A DNA stretch of 64,000 nt from Pyxidicoccus trucidator (lineage in GTDB: Bacteria > Myxococcota > Myxococcia > Myxococcales > Myxococcaceae), in contig NZ_JAAIXZ010000006.1 in assembly GCF_010894435.1 (NCBI RefSeq), forward strand, positions 540,104 through 604,103. Reading direction: 5' to 3'. The position numbers were made by a program, and so were the translations under genes. Shown here in pieces: positions 44,247 through 52,751 of this stretch. Numbering within the stretch: the first letter of the stretch is position 1; each line of letters opens with the position of its first letter. The notes under the pieces are model-generated. The model saw only the letters and a list, made by a program, of their open reading frames with translations. It was not told the DNA's origin and made no database searches.

Positions 44247-46673
44247 ATGAGAAGCCGTACAGGTGCGCTGTTGTCGTGGGGGCTGGGAACGACGTTGGCA
44301 TTGTTGCTGGGGTCTTGCGGTGTGGAGCCTCTCGACGAAGGTGTACGTCCCGGAAGCGATGGGGCGTTGCGAGGGGGCGATGCGGCGTTGACGCGTACGA
44401 GCCCGGAAGCCTCGCTGACGTGGGACCCGTATGCGGACGCGGTGGCGCCGGGCACCACGGCGACGGTGCTCAACGCGAGCGCGGCGCTGGGCGCGCCGGA
44501 CGGGAAGGCGGCGACGCTGCTGGGCCTGCTCAACACGGCGCTGGTGCTGGACCTGGGTGCGGGCGAGGAAGGCACCGGCGACCTGCGCGTCTATTACCAG
44601 GGCCTGTCACTGGCGCTGGTGGCGCAGGTGGACTTCCTGAAGGCGGATGGGACCTTCGTCGGCTCCAGCTCGCTGCACCTGGTGGAGCTGGGCCTGGGGA
44701 CGCATGTGGCGGTGGCGACGTACCCGGGGACCGCGCCCTATCGCTACGTGCGCCTGCGCGGCGCGGTGCTCGCGCTCTATCTGGTGGACGCGGTGGAGAC
44801 GTCCATCCGGCCCTTCTGTGGTGACGGGGTGCTGGGCGGGGTCGAGGTCTGTGACGACGGCAACCAACTCTCCGGAGACGGCTGTAACAGCGTCTGCGCG
44901 GTGGAGCCGGGCTACACCTGTACAGGCTCGCCGAGCGTCTGCGACAACAACTCAGCGCCCACGGTCGAGGACGTCCAGGCGACAACCCCCGAGGACTCCC
45001 CGGTGAACATCACCATCCCCGCGGCGGACCCGGATGGCGACGCGCTTGACTTCTCCTACACCACGCCGGGCCATGGCACGCTCACGCTCTCAGGGGCCTC
45101 GGTGACGTACACCCCGAACGCGAACTTCGCCGGAGAGGACACCTTCCAGGTCACGGTCTCCGACGGAAAGAAGCAGGCAACGGCCACCGTCTCCGTCACG
45201 GTGACTCCGGTCAATGACGCGCCCGTGGCTGCCTCTGCCGCGGTGACGGTGAGCTACAACACGTCGACGCCCATTACGCTGGCGGCCACGGACGTGGACG
45301 GGGACGCGCTCACGTACACCGTGACGGCTCCTCCCGCTCACGGAACACTGTCCGGGACGGGCGCCCAGTTGCTCTACACGCCGGCCGCGGACTTCCAAGG
45401 GGAGGACCCGTTCACCTTCACGGCCAGCGACGGTGCGCTGACCTCCAATGCCGCCACGGTCAGCATCACCGTCAGGGGGCCGCCTGTCTGCGGCGACGGC
45501 ACCGTCGATTCGGGTGAGGTGTGTGACGACGGCAACCGCGTCGCGGGGGACGGCTGCCGAGCGGACTGCCAGGGCGTGGAGGTGTGCGGCGACGGCCTGG
45601 TCGACAGCATCACGGGAGAGCAGTGCGACGATGGCGGCACGATCCCCGGGGATGGCTGCGACGCCATGTGCCAACTGGATGCCTTCTCGAATGTGCCCCC
45701 CACGCTCGTCAGCGGGACGCTGAACTGCACCACGGCCGACTCGAACACGGGGCGCAAGGTGGCGGTGGATGCACTGGGGCGCTTCTACGTCGTCATGAAG
45801 TGCGGTGGCGCGGTCCATGTCAGCGTGAGCGTGGACCGTGGCCACACCTGGGTGGGGCCCACTCCCCTGGGAATCACCAACGCGGCGGAGGTCGCGATTG
45901 AAGGCGGCCCCACGGGGGTCGCGTACGTCGCGGCCACCAGCGCGGGCACGGTGATATTCACCCGGACCGTCGACGCGGGAGCGAGCTGGGAGGCGCCGCG
46001 AACCCTCAGCGCGGCGGCCAACCCCACCGTCAGCCTGGATTCCAGGGGCGACGCCCTCTACATCTCCGTCTCGCGAGGCAGCAACGCAGGGGTCCGCGTC
46101 CTCCGGAACTTCGCGCGAGGCGCGAACGACTTCAGCGTGACGGACGTGGACCAGCGCAATGCCTTCTTCGACGTCCTCGTGGACAAAATCAGCGGAGATG
46201 TCTTCTCGGTGAGCGACGACCCCTCCTTCCGCATCCGCCGCAGCAGCGACCAGGGGACCAGCTTCGGCCCGGTGAGCTCCCCGCCGGGGCAGGCCTTCTT
46301 CTCGGACTGGACGGGCTCCAACGGCTTCATCTACGTCACGGGCTCCTTCGGGGACGACAACGTGGACGTCATCCCGGTGTCCGCGCCGGGGACGAGCACC
46401 CAGGTGCCGGGCCTCCCCACGGACGTCGGTCCCGGTCCCCTCCGGACGATTGACGCGGACGCGCTCGGCAACGGCTACATCGCCTCCCAGCGGGGGACGG
46501 GCGACATCCAGTTGGACCGGATGCTCGTGGGGGCCGCCATGATTCTGGCCGCGGATGCCAGGACGGTGGGGCCGGGCGCCGCGCCAGCGGTCGCGGCGCT
46601 CCCGTCGAACGGCGGCGCCCTGGTGGCCTACACGAACGGCACCAGTGTCTACGCCTCGGTGGTGGTGTACTGA
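44247..46673 (+). CDS. Surface lipoprotein with DUF4215 cysteine-rich repeats, cadherin-like domains and BNR-like propeller
   Basis: 808 residues; signal SWGLGTTLALLLGSC with lipobox. Order: a jelly-roll-like domain (about 50-190); a DUF4215 myxobacterial cysteine repeat (CGDGVLGGVEVCDDGN, about 191-233); two tandem-95/VCBS cadherin-like modules (NITIPAADPDGDALDF, TLAATDVDGDALTY); two more DUF4215 units (CGDGTVDSGEVCDDGN, CGDGLVDSITGEQCDDGG). The C-terminal region of about 330 residues has BNR/sialidase-like blades (SVSVDRGHTWVG, RTVDAGASWEAP, RRSSDQGTSFGP). No sialidase catalytic set is visible. Likely a surface adhesion or binding protein. Confidence 0.85.
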   Translation: MRSRTGALLSWGLGTTLALLLGSCGVEPLDEGVRPGSDGALRGGDAALTRTSPEASLTWDPYADAVAPGTTATVLNASAALGAPDGKAATLLGLLNTALVLDLGAGEEGTGDLRVYYQGLSLALVAQVDFLKADGTFVGSSSLHLVELGLGTHVAVATYPGTAPYRYVRLRGAVLALYLVDAVETSIRPFCGDGVLGGVEVCDDGNQLSGDGCNSVCAVEPGYTCTGSPSVCDNNSAPTVEDVQATTPEDSPVNITIPAADPDGDALDFSYTTPGHGTLTLSGASVTYTPNANFAGEDTFQVTVSDGKKQATATVSVTVTPVNDAPVAASAAVTVSYNTSTPITLAATDVDGDALTYTVTAPPAHGTLSGTGAQLLYTPAADFQGEDPFTFTASDGALTSNAATVSITVRGPPVCGDGTVDSGEVCDDGNRVAGDGCRADCQGVEVCGDGLVDSITGEQCDDGGTIPGDGCDAMCQLDAFSNVPPTLVSGTLNCTTADSNTGRKVAVDALGRFYVVMKCGGAVHVSVSVDRGHTWVGPTPLGITNAAEVAIEGGPTGVAYVAATSAGTVIFTRTVDAGASWEAPRTLSAAANPTVSLDSRGDALYISVSRGSNAGVRVLRNFARGANDFSVTDVDQRNAFFDVLVDKISGDVFSVSDDPSFRIRRSSDQGTSFGPVSSPPGQAFFSDWTGSNGFIYVTGSFGDDNVDVIPVSAPGTSTQVPGLPTDVGPGPLRTIDADALGNGYIASQRGTGDIQLDRMLVGAAMILAADARTVGPGAAPAVAALPSNGGALVAYTNGTSVYASVVVY

Positions 46674-46688
46674 ATCCACGGAGTCTGT

Positions 46689-46725
46689 GATGCGCGCCTC
46701 CCAAGTCGTCCGGGAGGCGCGCATC
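46689..46725 (+). terminator. Strong hairpin after the DUF4215 lipoprotein gene
   Basis: GATGCGCGCCTCCC (46689-46702) and GGGAGGCGCGCATC (46712-46725) pair perfectly over 14 bp around a 9-nt loop, 16 bp beyond the stop. Likely shared with the convergent gene at 46875. Confidence 0.6.
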
Positions 46726-46874
46726 CAGTTCGCCGTGGAGGGGGCCAGGCCAGGGTTGGAGTTGCGCCGGGGGGCGATTTCACCGCTTCGCGGGAAGGCT
46801 GCGGAGGTCGCCTCCTCATCCAGGAGAGCGATTCATCCTCCGCGACCATGTCGACTGACTTCGCGGACACGCCA

Positions 46875-47795
46875 CTAGATCGGCATGAACACCTTGAAGC
46901 CGCTTCGGCCGCCAGCGCCAAGGGTGTTGCTCTCCACGAAGTCGCTGTAGGAGCTGCGGCCGTCGCCCGAGGTGATGGCGGTGTGGCCGTACTTGCTGCC
47001 CGCCGCCGTGGAGGTCTTCTCCCAGGTGAGGATGAGGCCGGGAATCTTCAGCGCCTCGGCGAGCGACAGGTTCACCTGCCTGAACTTGTCCCGCGGCAGG
47101 TTGTTGTCGATGTCGTTGCCATTGCCCCACACCTTGATGCCGTAGGTGTTCTGGATGGCGCGGCTCACGCCCGTGGCGCAGAGGCCCTGGCTCGAATAGC
47201 CACCCATGCTCAACGCCACCGAACGGGCGTTGTTGGCGAGCGCGGAGTTGCCGCGCACGCCACCCGTGCTGGGGGGGGTCGAGGGCGTGCCGCTCACCTT
47301 GATGCCGAGCTTGTCCCAGGTCTTCGGCCCGACGACGCCATCGGCGACGAGGCCCTTGGCCTTCTGGAAGGCCTTCACCGCCGCAGTCGTCTTCGGACCG
47401 AACTGGCCATCTGCCGTACCGGCGTTGAAGCCGAGCTGATTGAGGCGGCTCTGAAGCGCGGTCACGGGCGCGCCGCTGTGGCCCTGCTTGAGCGTGGGGC
47501 CGCTACCGCCCGAAGAAGGAGGCGTCGAGGGAGCCACCGCGCCGTTCAGCTTCGCCCACGTCTTCGGCCCGACGACGCCGTCGGCGACGAGGCCCTTGGC
47601 CTTCTGGAAGGCCTTCACCGCCGCCTCCGTCTTCGGACCGAACTGACCGTCCGCCGCGCCCGGGGAGAAGCCCGCGGCGGCCAGCGCCTGCTGCAGGGAC
47701 TTCACGGAGGGGCCTGACGCGCCGCGCTTCAGGGTGGGATTCGAAGGAGCGCTGGCGGCGGTGAGGGTGGTGCGCGCAGCGGAGGAGATACGCAT
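46875..47795 (-). CDS. Peptidoglycan-binding protein with two PG_binding_1 domains and Cys/His hydrolase-like domain
   Basis: 306 residues. Two PG_binding_1 modules (about 22-83 and 98-163), each with the signature DGQFGPKTxAAVKAFQKAKG, VADGVVGPKTW, are joined by Ser/Pro linkers. A C-terminal domain of about 120 residues has Cys in SSQGLCATGVSRAI and His in SKYGHTAITSGDGR, in the order of CHAP/NlpC-P60-type cysteine amidases or endopeptidases. No Sec signal is obvious at the N-terminus (MRISSAARTTLTAASAP). Probably a cell-wall lytic enzyme exported by another route or an effector-like lysin. Confidence 0.85.
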   Translation of the reverse strand: MRISSAARTTLTAASAPSNPTLKRGASGPSVKSLQQALAAAGFSPGAADGQFGPKTEAAVKAFQKAKGLVADGVVGPKTWAKLNGAVAPSTPPSSGGSGPTLKQGHSGAPVTALQSRLNQLGFNAGTADGQFGPKTTAAVKAFQKAKGLVADGVVGPKTWDKLGIKVSGTPSTPPSTGGVRGNSALANNARSVALSMGGYSSQGLCATGVSRAIQNTYGIKVWGNGNDIDNNLPRDKFRQVNLSLAEALKIPGLILTWEKTSTAAGSKYGHTAITSGDGRSSYSDFVESNTLGAGGRSGFKVFMPI

Positions 47796-47989
47796 TTCGA
47801 AGACCTCAACTCAAGAAGTGTGACGTGGGAGGGTTATCGCCCCCAGCGACTGATGGTTGCGTCCCATTTTCGCAAGAGCTGAAATTCCGGTGGGGTGCTC
47901 GCGCTGACGGGATGTGGTTCCACTCTCGACGGCGGATTGCCGTACAGATGCAACAACACCTGCGCCTACGACGACGATTGCCCCGGGGC

Positions 47990-48375
47990 GCTCTACTGTC
48001 TCGAAGGAGCGTGATTCGGCTCGGAGTGCTACGCCTCGAACCCGTGCGCGGGCGAGTGGAGTGTCCGAGAAGCCATCCAACCTCGTCAGCGCGGTGCCGC
48101 TCGAACCCGTCGTGCATCGTGGCCCGGGTGCCATGGGCAGCTCAGACGGGCCGCCAGTGGACACGCCGCCGGTATCCGCGACGAAGCTCGTGCCGCTGTA
48201 GAGCCTGAAGCAGTCATGGACCGAGTACGCTGGTGCCCGAGTTCGAGCAGCCCTTGGCCATGACGGTGCCGTTCTCCAGGGCGCCCACGCAGATGACACC
48301 CTCCGCGGCCTTGCACGGGACCTTGCCGTTGGCCGACTCGCGCTCGTTGCGAGGCGCCAAGAGGTCCAGGCCCCT
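47990..48375 (-). pseudogene. Subtilisin-like (S8) protease remnant with frameshift
   Basis: On the minus strand ESANGKVPCKAAEGVICVGA and TVMAKGCSNSGTS match the middle of S8 proteases. The frame stops at 48214-48216, but the overlapping frame continues with FRLYSGTSFVAD, the catalytic-serine motif. One frameshift thus breaks it; the Asp and His parts are missing, replaced by a transposase fragment. The conserved P after SGTSFVA is lost, another sign of decay. Confidence 0.55.
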
Positions 48376-48640
48376 GCTACACACCTGATGGCAGCGCGGA
48401 GCGTGGGCAACCCCAGGTGCTCCAGAATCGCTCTCACCCCTCCTGCTCCCTTCACGTACGCCAACACCCGCCGCCTGCCTCCACACCTCAAGCACGCGAA
48501 CACATCCAGGGCGAACGTCCTGCGCAGCAGCCCGGCCCAGTCCAAACGGGGCGTGCGCTCCTTCCGCGGCTCCTCCACCGTCGCGGCAAAGGCGGGGCTC
48601 TCCTCCTCCAGCCCCGGCTCCGCCCCTGCTTGAGGGAACG
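48376..48640 (-). mobile_element. IS91-type transposase C-terminal remnant
   Basis: Minus strand reads LDWAGLLRRTFALDVFACL, RCGGRRRVLAYVKG, AGGVRAILEHLGLP, the highly typical C-terminus of IS91/IS801-like transposases common in proteobacteria. The N-terminal catalytic part and the terminal sequences are absent. It abuts the S8 remnant on one side and a truncated plus-strand frame on the other, so it likely caused or marks the rearrangement. Confidence 0.7.
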
Positions 48641-49000
48641 CAGGCGCTGGCGCGGTTCGAGGCGTTCCTCCGCCCCGATGACGAGCTGGCGGTGTGGACC
48701 ACGTTCGCGCTGGACCTGCTGTGGGAGGGCGGCGTCACCCGGCGGCCGGCGCGCAACGTGCGCCTGGCCACGGCGCGCGCGCTGAAGGGTAAGGCGGGTG
48801 GGGTGGAGCAGGCGATGGAGATGCTCGGGGGGCCGGACGTGCCCGGGTGGGCCCCGGGACGGGCGGGCCGCCGCATCCTCGCGCTGGAGTCCGTGCCGGG
48901 CTTCAGTCTCCGGATTGTCGTCACCCGCGACTCCGACCGGACCCTCCGCCACGCGCTGTATCCGAACGGGACGCTGCCCAACCCGCTCGCGCTCGACTGA
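48630..49000 (+). pseudogene. Truncated gene end fused to NIS synthetase 3' sequence
   Basis: An open frame without credible start begins at the IS91 remnant: EGTQALARFEAFLRPDDELA, then VWTTFALDLLWEGGVTRRPA, a stretch I do not recognise. It ends RIVVTRDSDRTLRHALYPNG TLPNPLALD, in frame with and matching the last 30 residues of the siderophore synthetase at 24134. The front part is not NIS-like, so the join is secondary. A GTG at 48692 gives at most a 102-residue product. Confidence 0.5.
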
Positions 49001-49040
49001 CCCGGCCCCTCGCCCCCCGCGCTCGGATGGCGCGGGGGCA
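48910..49040 (+). repeat. Repeat copy 4: NIS synthetase 3' end plus hairpin, most divergent
   Basis: It matches copy 1 from CCGGATTGTCG through the 38-bp core to TGA, then a hairpin CCCCCGCG (49014-49021)/CGCGGGGG (49031-49038) with a different loop. It reaches furthest into synthetase coding sequence (30 codons) and has the most substitutions. Confidence 0.85.
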
Positions 49041-49171
49041 CCTCGGGCCTCGTACGCACCAACCGCTTTTCCAGTTGTTAGCGGCAAAGGCTATCCAGTA
49101 TCGTATTTCCAGCAACACCAGCATCCAATCCAGACACGTCGCAATTCAACCCCAATAAAGAAAACCAGACC

Positions 49172-50017
49172 ATGCTCAAGCTCCTCAGGGGTACGACCTT
49201 GGCGGCCCGGCTACGTATGTCATCCATGATCACCCGAGTGGGAATACCGGTCTGCCTGATGGCAGGACTCATGCTCCCAGCCCAGGTGCGCGGGCAGGAG
49301 CCTCAAGACCAGTTGGTCATCACGAACGTAGATGTGGATTTCGCCCAGAGCCGGATGTTCATCAATGGTCGTAACTTTGGCGCCGCCACCGGCGTCGCTC
49401 CCGTCGTCCACTTGATGGAACTCAGATTGAACGTCGAGAGCTTTGGGCCCTCGACTGTGGTCGCCAACCTGCCACGAATCCTCCAGCATGCTGGTTCCTA
49501 CCTGCTGACGATGTCGACCGGCCCGAACCTATCGCAAAATGACTCCTTCGACGTGACCCTGGGCGCGGTGGGCCCCAAGGGCGACACCGGGCCCCAAGGC
49601 CCTCAAGGAATCAAGGGCGACACCGGGCCTCAAGGCCCTCCAGGACCCAAGGGAGACACCGGGCCTCAGGGCCCTCAAGGAATCAAGGGCGACACCGGGC
49701 CGCAGGGCGAGCAGGGGCCGCAGGGCGAGCAGGGCGAGCAGGGCGAGCAGGGGCCACCGGGACGCACGGGGGCGCTGGCCTGCCGTGTCGTGGAGGGTCC
49801 AAGCGTGAACAGCTTCAGCTTCCCAGGCTCGTACGTAGGCTGTGGGTATGGGGAGTCTCTGATGGGTGGCGCGTGTGTGTCGAGCCCGTCTAACATTGGG
49901 ACATCCTCCGGACTGAAGACGGTAGGCGGAGTGCTCAGCTATGAATGCGTATTGAGGGGGGCTGCTTCGACCACCGCGAAGGTTCAAGCTGAGGCTCTCT
50001 GTTGCAGGACTCAGTGA
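49172..50017 (+). CDS. Secreted collagen-like (Gly-X-Y) protein with IPT-like domain
   Basis: 281 residues. Signal around ITRVGIPVCLMAGLMLPAQVRG (a start at ATG 49217 is also possible). An IPT/TIG-like beta domain (about 47-125, LVITNVDVDFAQSRMFINGRNFG) is followed by about 24 Gly-X-Y triplets (132-203), made of GDTGPQGPQGIK units, then GEQ repeats. The cysteine-containing C-terminal globular part is about 75 residues. It should trimerise as a collagen-like stalk. The DNA of the triplets is itself a short tandem repeat, prone to slippage, so length may vary among strains. Confidence 0.85.
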   Translation: MLKLLRGTTLAARLRMSSMITRVGIPVCLMAGLMLPAQVRGQEPQDQLVITNVDVDFAQSRMFINGRNFGAATGVAPVVHLMELRLNVESFGPSTVVANLPRILQHAGSYLLTMSTGPNLSQNDSFDVTLGAVGPKGDTGPQGPQGIKGDTGPQGPPGPKGDTGPQGPQGIKGDTGPQGEQGPQGEQGEQGEQGPPGRTGALACRVVEGPSVNSFSFPGSYVGCGYGESLMGGACVSSPSNIGTSSGLKTVGGVLSYECVLRGAASTTAKVQAEALCCRTQ

Positions 50018-50360
50018 GCATCGGGGGCGTTACTGCGCATAGGAGGAACAGGGGCCCTGTTGCGACGTGAGGGGCGAGTGGGCATGGGGCGCTGAGGGGG
50101 CAGGAGTGTCCTCCATGGCTGTGCTCGCCGTCCCTCACTGCCCCTCTGTGCGGCTTGCCGGACGCCCCCCTTGCGCGCCAAGAGGGCGCAGGGACTCGCA
50201 CCATGAAGGAGGGCTGACGGGGGGCTGCCGCAGTGGGGCGGGGCCGTCAGCTGGGAGCAGTCTCCGCCTGACTGTTCTGGAGGCAGGTAGGACTCTCTTG
50301 AATTGATTGCCTTGCGGCAAGTGGTAGCTTTGCTGCCCTTCAACCGCTGGGGGTGGCAAC
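50018..50360. other. Intergenic region, 343 bp
   Basis: No gene or strong hairpin found; a small stem TTGCC/GGCAA lies near 50306-50320, about 45 bp before the dehydrogenase start. Confidence 0.3.
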
Positions 50361-51398
50361 GTGAAGGCAATCCAGTATCGCGCGTATGGTGGTCCTGAAG
50401 TGCTTGAGTATGTCACCGTTCCGGATCCCTCTCCTGAGCCCGGACACGTGGTTGTCAAGATTGCTGCTGCATCGATCAACCATCTGGACAGTCATTGCCG
50501 CAAGGGCGTGCGCACGCCGGACTACTATTGGCCCCGCGGTCCTTCTCCCCTGCCACACATTCCTGGCATTGACGGGGCGGGGACGGTGGTCGCCGTGGGG
50601 CCAGGGGTGACGCGCCTGCGTGAAGGGGACCGCGTCGTCCTCTTCTGCACCCGGGGCTGCGGCGCGTGCGAGCACTGCTTCCAGGGCAATCCCGCGCTGT
50701 GCCGCGATGTCTATATCGTTGGCCGGGACTGCAACGGGACCTATGCCGAGTTCGTCACGGCACGCGAGGACCATTGGGTTCCGCTTCCGGAGAGCATCGG
50801 CTTCGAGACGGCGGCAGCCGTGCCCGGCATCTACACCTGGGCCTGGGCGGCGGTGCGCAAGGCCGGGCTTCGCGTGGGCAGTACCGTGCTCGTGCCGAGA
50901 GTGAACGGCGGGGTTAGCGCGGCCGTCATCCAGCTTGCGAAGCTCCACGGGGCCACCGTCTTCGCGACCGCTGAGATGGAGCTGATGGCGCAACGCGCCA
51001 CCGAGCTCGGAGCGGATGCCGTCCTCCCGCTGGAAGGCTTTGCCGCGGAGCTCCGCGAGCGCACGGGCGGGCGCGGCGTCGATGCGGTCTTCGACCACGT
51101 CGCGCTGGACTGGCCTCAGCTGCTCGCCTCGCTCCGCAGCGCGGGCACGCTCGTCACCTGGGGCGCGACGGGCCGGCAGATGCCGGTTGAGCGGCTGGAG
51201 CAGCTCTTCTACCGGGAGGTCATCGTCCGCGGCACCTCGACGGGCTCGTCGGACGAGTTCCGGGAGGTGCTGGCGCTCGTCCGCTCCGGCCGGCTCAGCC
51301 CCATCATCGACGGGAAGATACACCTCTCCGGTGCTGCTGACGCCAGCCACCGGGCGGAGGGAATCTCGTCCTTCGGCAAGATTCTCCTCATCCCCTGA
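50361..51398 (+). CDS. Zinc-type medium-chain dehydrogenase/reductase
   Basis: 345 residues from GTG 50361 (GGGGGTGG upstream). GroES-like N-terminal domain with ASINHLDSH, HIPGIDGAGTVVAVG, and the structural-zinc lobe CTRGCGACEHCFQGNPALC with four cysteines. The Rossmann domain has VLVPRVNGGVSAAVIQLAK, where the usual GxGxxG is altered to GGVSAA, as in some quinone-oxidoreductase-like members. The catalytic-zinc Cys is not at its usual place, so it is more likely an NAD(P)H-dependent quinone/enoyl reductase-like enzyme. Single gene; substrate unknown. Confidence 0.88.
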   Translation: MKAIQYRAYGGPEVLEYVTVPDPSPEPGHVVVKIAAASINHLDSHCRKGVRTPDYYWPRGPSPLPHIPGIDGAGTVVAVGPGVTRLREGDRVVLFCTRGCGACEHCFQGNPALCRDVYIVGRDCNGTYAEFVTAREDHWVPLPESIGFETAAAVPGIYTWAWAAVRKAGLRVGSTVLVPRVNGGVSAAVIQLAKLHGATVFATAEMELMAQRATELGADAVLPLEGFAAELRERTGGRGVDAVFDHVALDWPQLLASLRSAGTLVTWGATGRQMPVERLEQLFYREVIVRGTSTGSSDEFREVLALVRSGRLSPIIDGKIHLSGAADASHRAEGISSFGKILLIP

Positions 51399-51564
51399 CC
51401 CTGGCAGGCGAGCCCGCTGCTCAGCGGCCCAGTCGCAGCACGTACCAGCGGGGCCTGCCCGAAGCGAGCGGCGGCCCCGCCACCGTCCCCTGCCCCCAAC
51501 CTGCTTGGGGTTTTGCTTCCGCCTTGTTGCGGGTTCGATTCCCGCCGCCGAAGCAGGGCAATCC

Positions 51565-52749
51565 CTAGACCTTGGGAGTCCCCGTCGCTGGCACCGGACG
51601 CGTCGCCACGGGCCCGGGCTGGCGGACGGGGTGGGCACGCCGCCGGGTGCGCCGCAGCCACAGCAGCATCCCGGTGAGGCTGAGCATCGGAATGCCGAGC
51701 CCCGAGAGCACGTACAGGAGCTTCACCGGCAGGCCGCCCCAGTGCCCCTGATGCAGCGGGAAGGCGAGCGCGTCGAGCTTCCCGCCCAGGGACAGCTCCT
51801 CGGGCCGTCGAACCTCGAGCACGCCGAGGTCCTTCCCGTCCAGGACGACGGCGCTCGCGTACCGGCCGTAGAACGACGCCCCCTCCGCGTGGCGTCCCAG
51901 GAGGACGAAGCGGTCCGTGGGCTGGGCACGCAGCTCCACCCAGCTCGGCTCGAAGCCAGGCATGGCCCGCCGCGCGGCCGCGAGCGCCTCGTCGAAGGAG
52001 TGCGCGCTGCGAGGCGCGGGCCCCGTAGGCGCGGGCCGCCCGTCAGGCCGCTTCCAGAAGTCCGCCGTGAAGGTTGCGCGCAACATCCACAGGCCGCTCA
52101 CCGAGAGCAGCAGGTTGAGCGCGAGCGTCCACACGCCCACCAGCCGGTGCAGCGAGGAGAACCGCGCCTGCCAGCCCTTGCGACGCATCGGCTCGCGAAA
52201 CGTGAGCGCGCGCAGGAGCTGCTTGCGGTAGACGAACGTTCCCGTCACCACCGAGAGCGCGAGGAGGATGGCGGCCAGCACGACGACGAGCTGGCCGACC
52301 TGCCCCGCCGTGAGCTGGTAGTGCAGCTGATAAATCCAGCTCACCGGGTCATCGAAGAAGCGCGTGTGCCCCGCTCCCCAGATGCGGGTGCCCCGCAGCT
52401 CGCCGGTATACGGGTCGACCAGCGCGATGTGCAGGGGCCCACCCCGGGGACCCACGGCCTGGACGGCGAGGGTACTCGGCGCACTGGGGGGAGGCACGCG
52501 CATGCCGCGCACGCGCGCCTCCGGGAAGGCGCGCTGCGCGGTCTCGAGGGCCCGCTGGTACGACGCCTCCCCGTCTGCCGGACGGACGTCGAAGAGGCGC
52601 GGGAAGAGCGCGGCGTCGAGCTCCTTGTGGAAGACGAGCACGGCGCCGCTCAACCCCACCACGACGAACACCAGGGCGCCCAGGAGACCCGACCACGAGT
52701 GGATGCGCATCGCCAGGCGCGTGAGTGTGACGCGGAGGGCCGGAGGCAT
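51565..52749 (-). CDS. PepSY-domain membrane protein, iron-uptake associated
   Basis: 394 residues starting two bases after the TonB receptor stop. First helix MRIHSWSGLLGALVFVVVGL with the conserved histidine, periplasmic PepSY-type stretches (ALETAQRAFPEARV, ALAAARRAMPGFEP), further helices (LVVVLAAILLALSVVTGTFV, LNLLLSVSGLWML) and a last one (LLYVLSGLGIPMLSLTGMLLWL) with a basic tail. PepSY_TM proteins beside siderophore receptors are thought to take part in ferric-siderophore reduction or release at the inner membrane. The last third is duplicated as a fragment at 41597-41902. Confidence 0.9.
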   Translation of the reverse strand: MPPALRVTLTRLAMRIHSWSGLLGALVFVVVGLSGAVLVFHKELDAALFPRLFDVRPADGEASYQRALETAQRAFPEARVRGMRVPPPSAPSTLAVQAVGPRGGPLHIALVDPYTGELRGTRIWGAGHTRFFDDPVSWIYQLHYQLTAGQVGQLVVVLAAILLALSVVTGTFVYRKQLLRALTFREPMRRKGWQARFSSLHRLVGVWTLALNLLLSVSGLWMLRATFTADFWKRPDGRPAPTGPAPRSAHSFDEALAAARRAMPGFEPSWVELRAQPTDRFVLLGRHAEGASFYGRYASAVVLDGKDLGVLEVRRPEELSLGGKLDALAFPLHQGHWGGLPVKLLYVLSGLGIPMLSLTGMLLWLRRTRRRAHPVRQPGPVATRPVPATGTPKV

Positions 52750-52751
52750 GG

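Noticed and set aside
49568..49781. Possible CRISPR-like short repeat array
   Set aside because: The periodicity is that of Gly-X-Y codons in an open reading frame, with no spacers and no cas genes.
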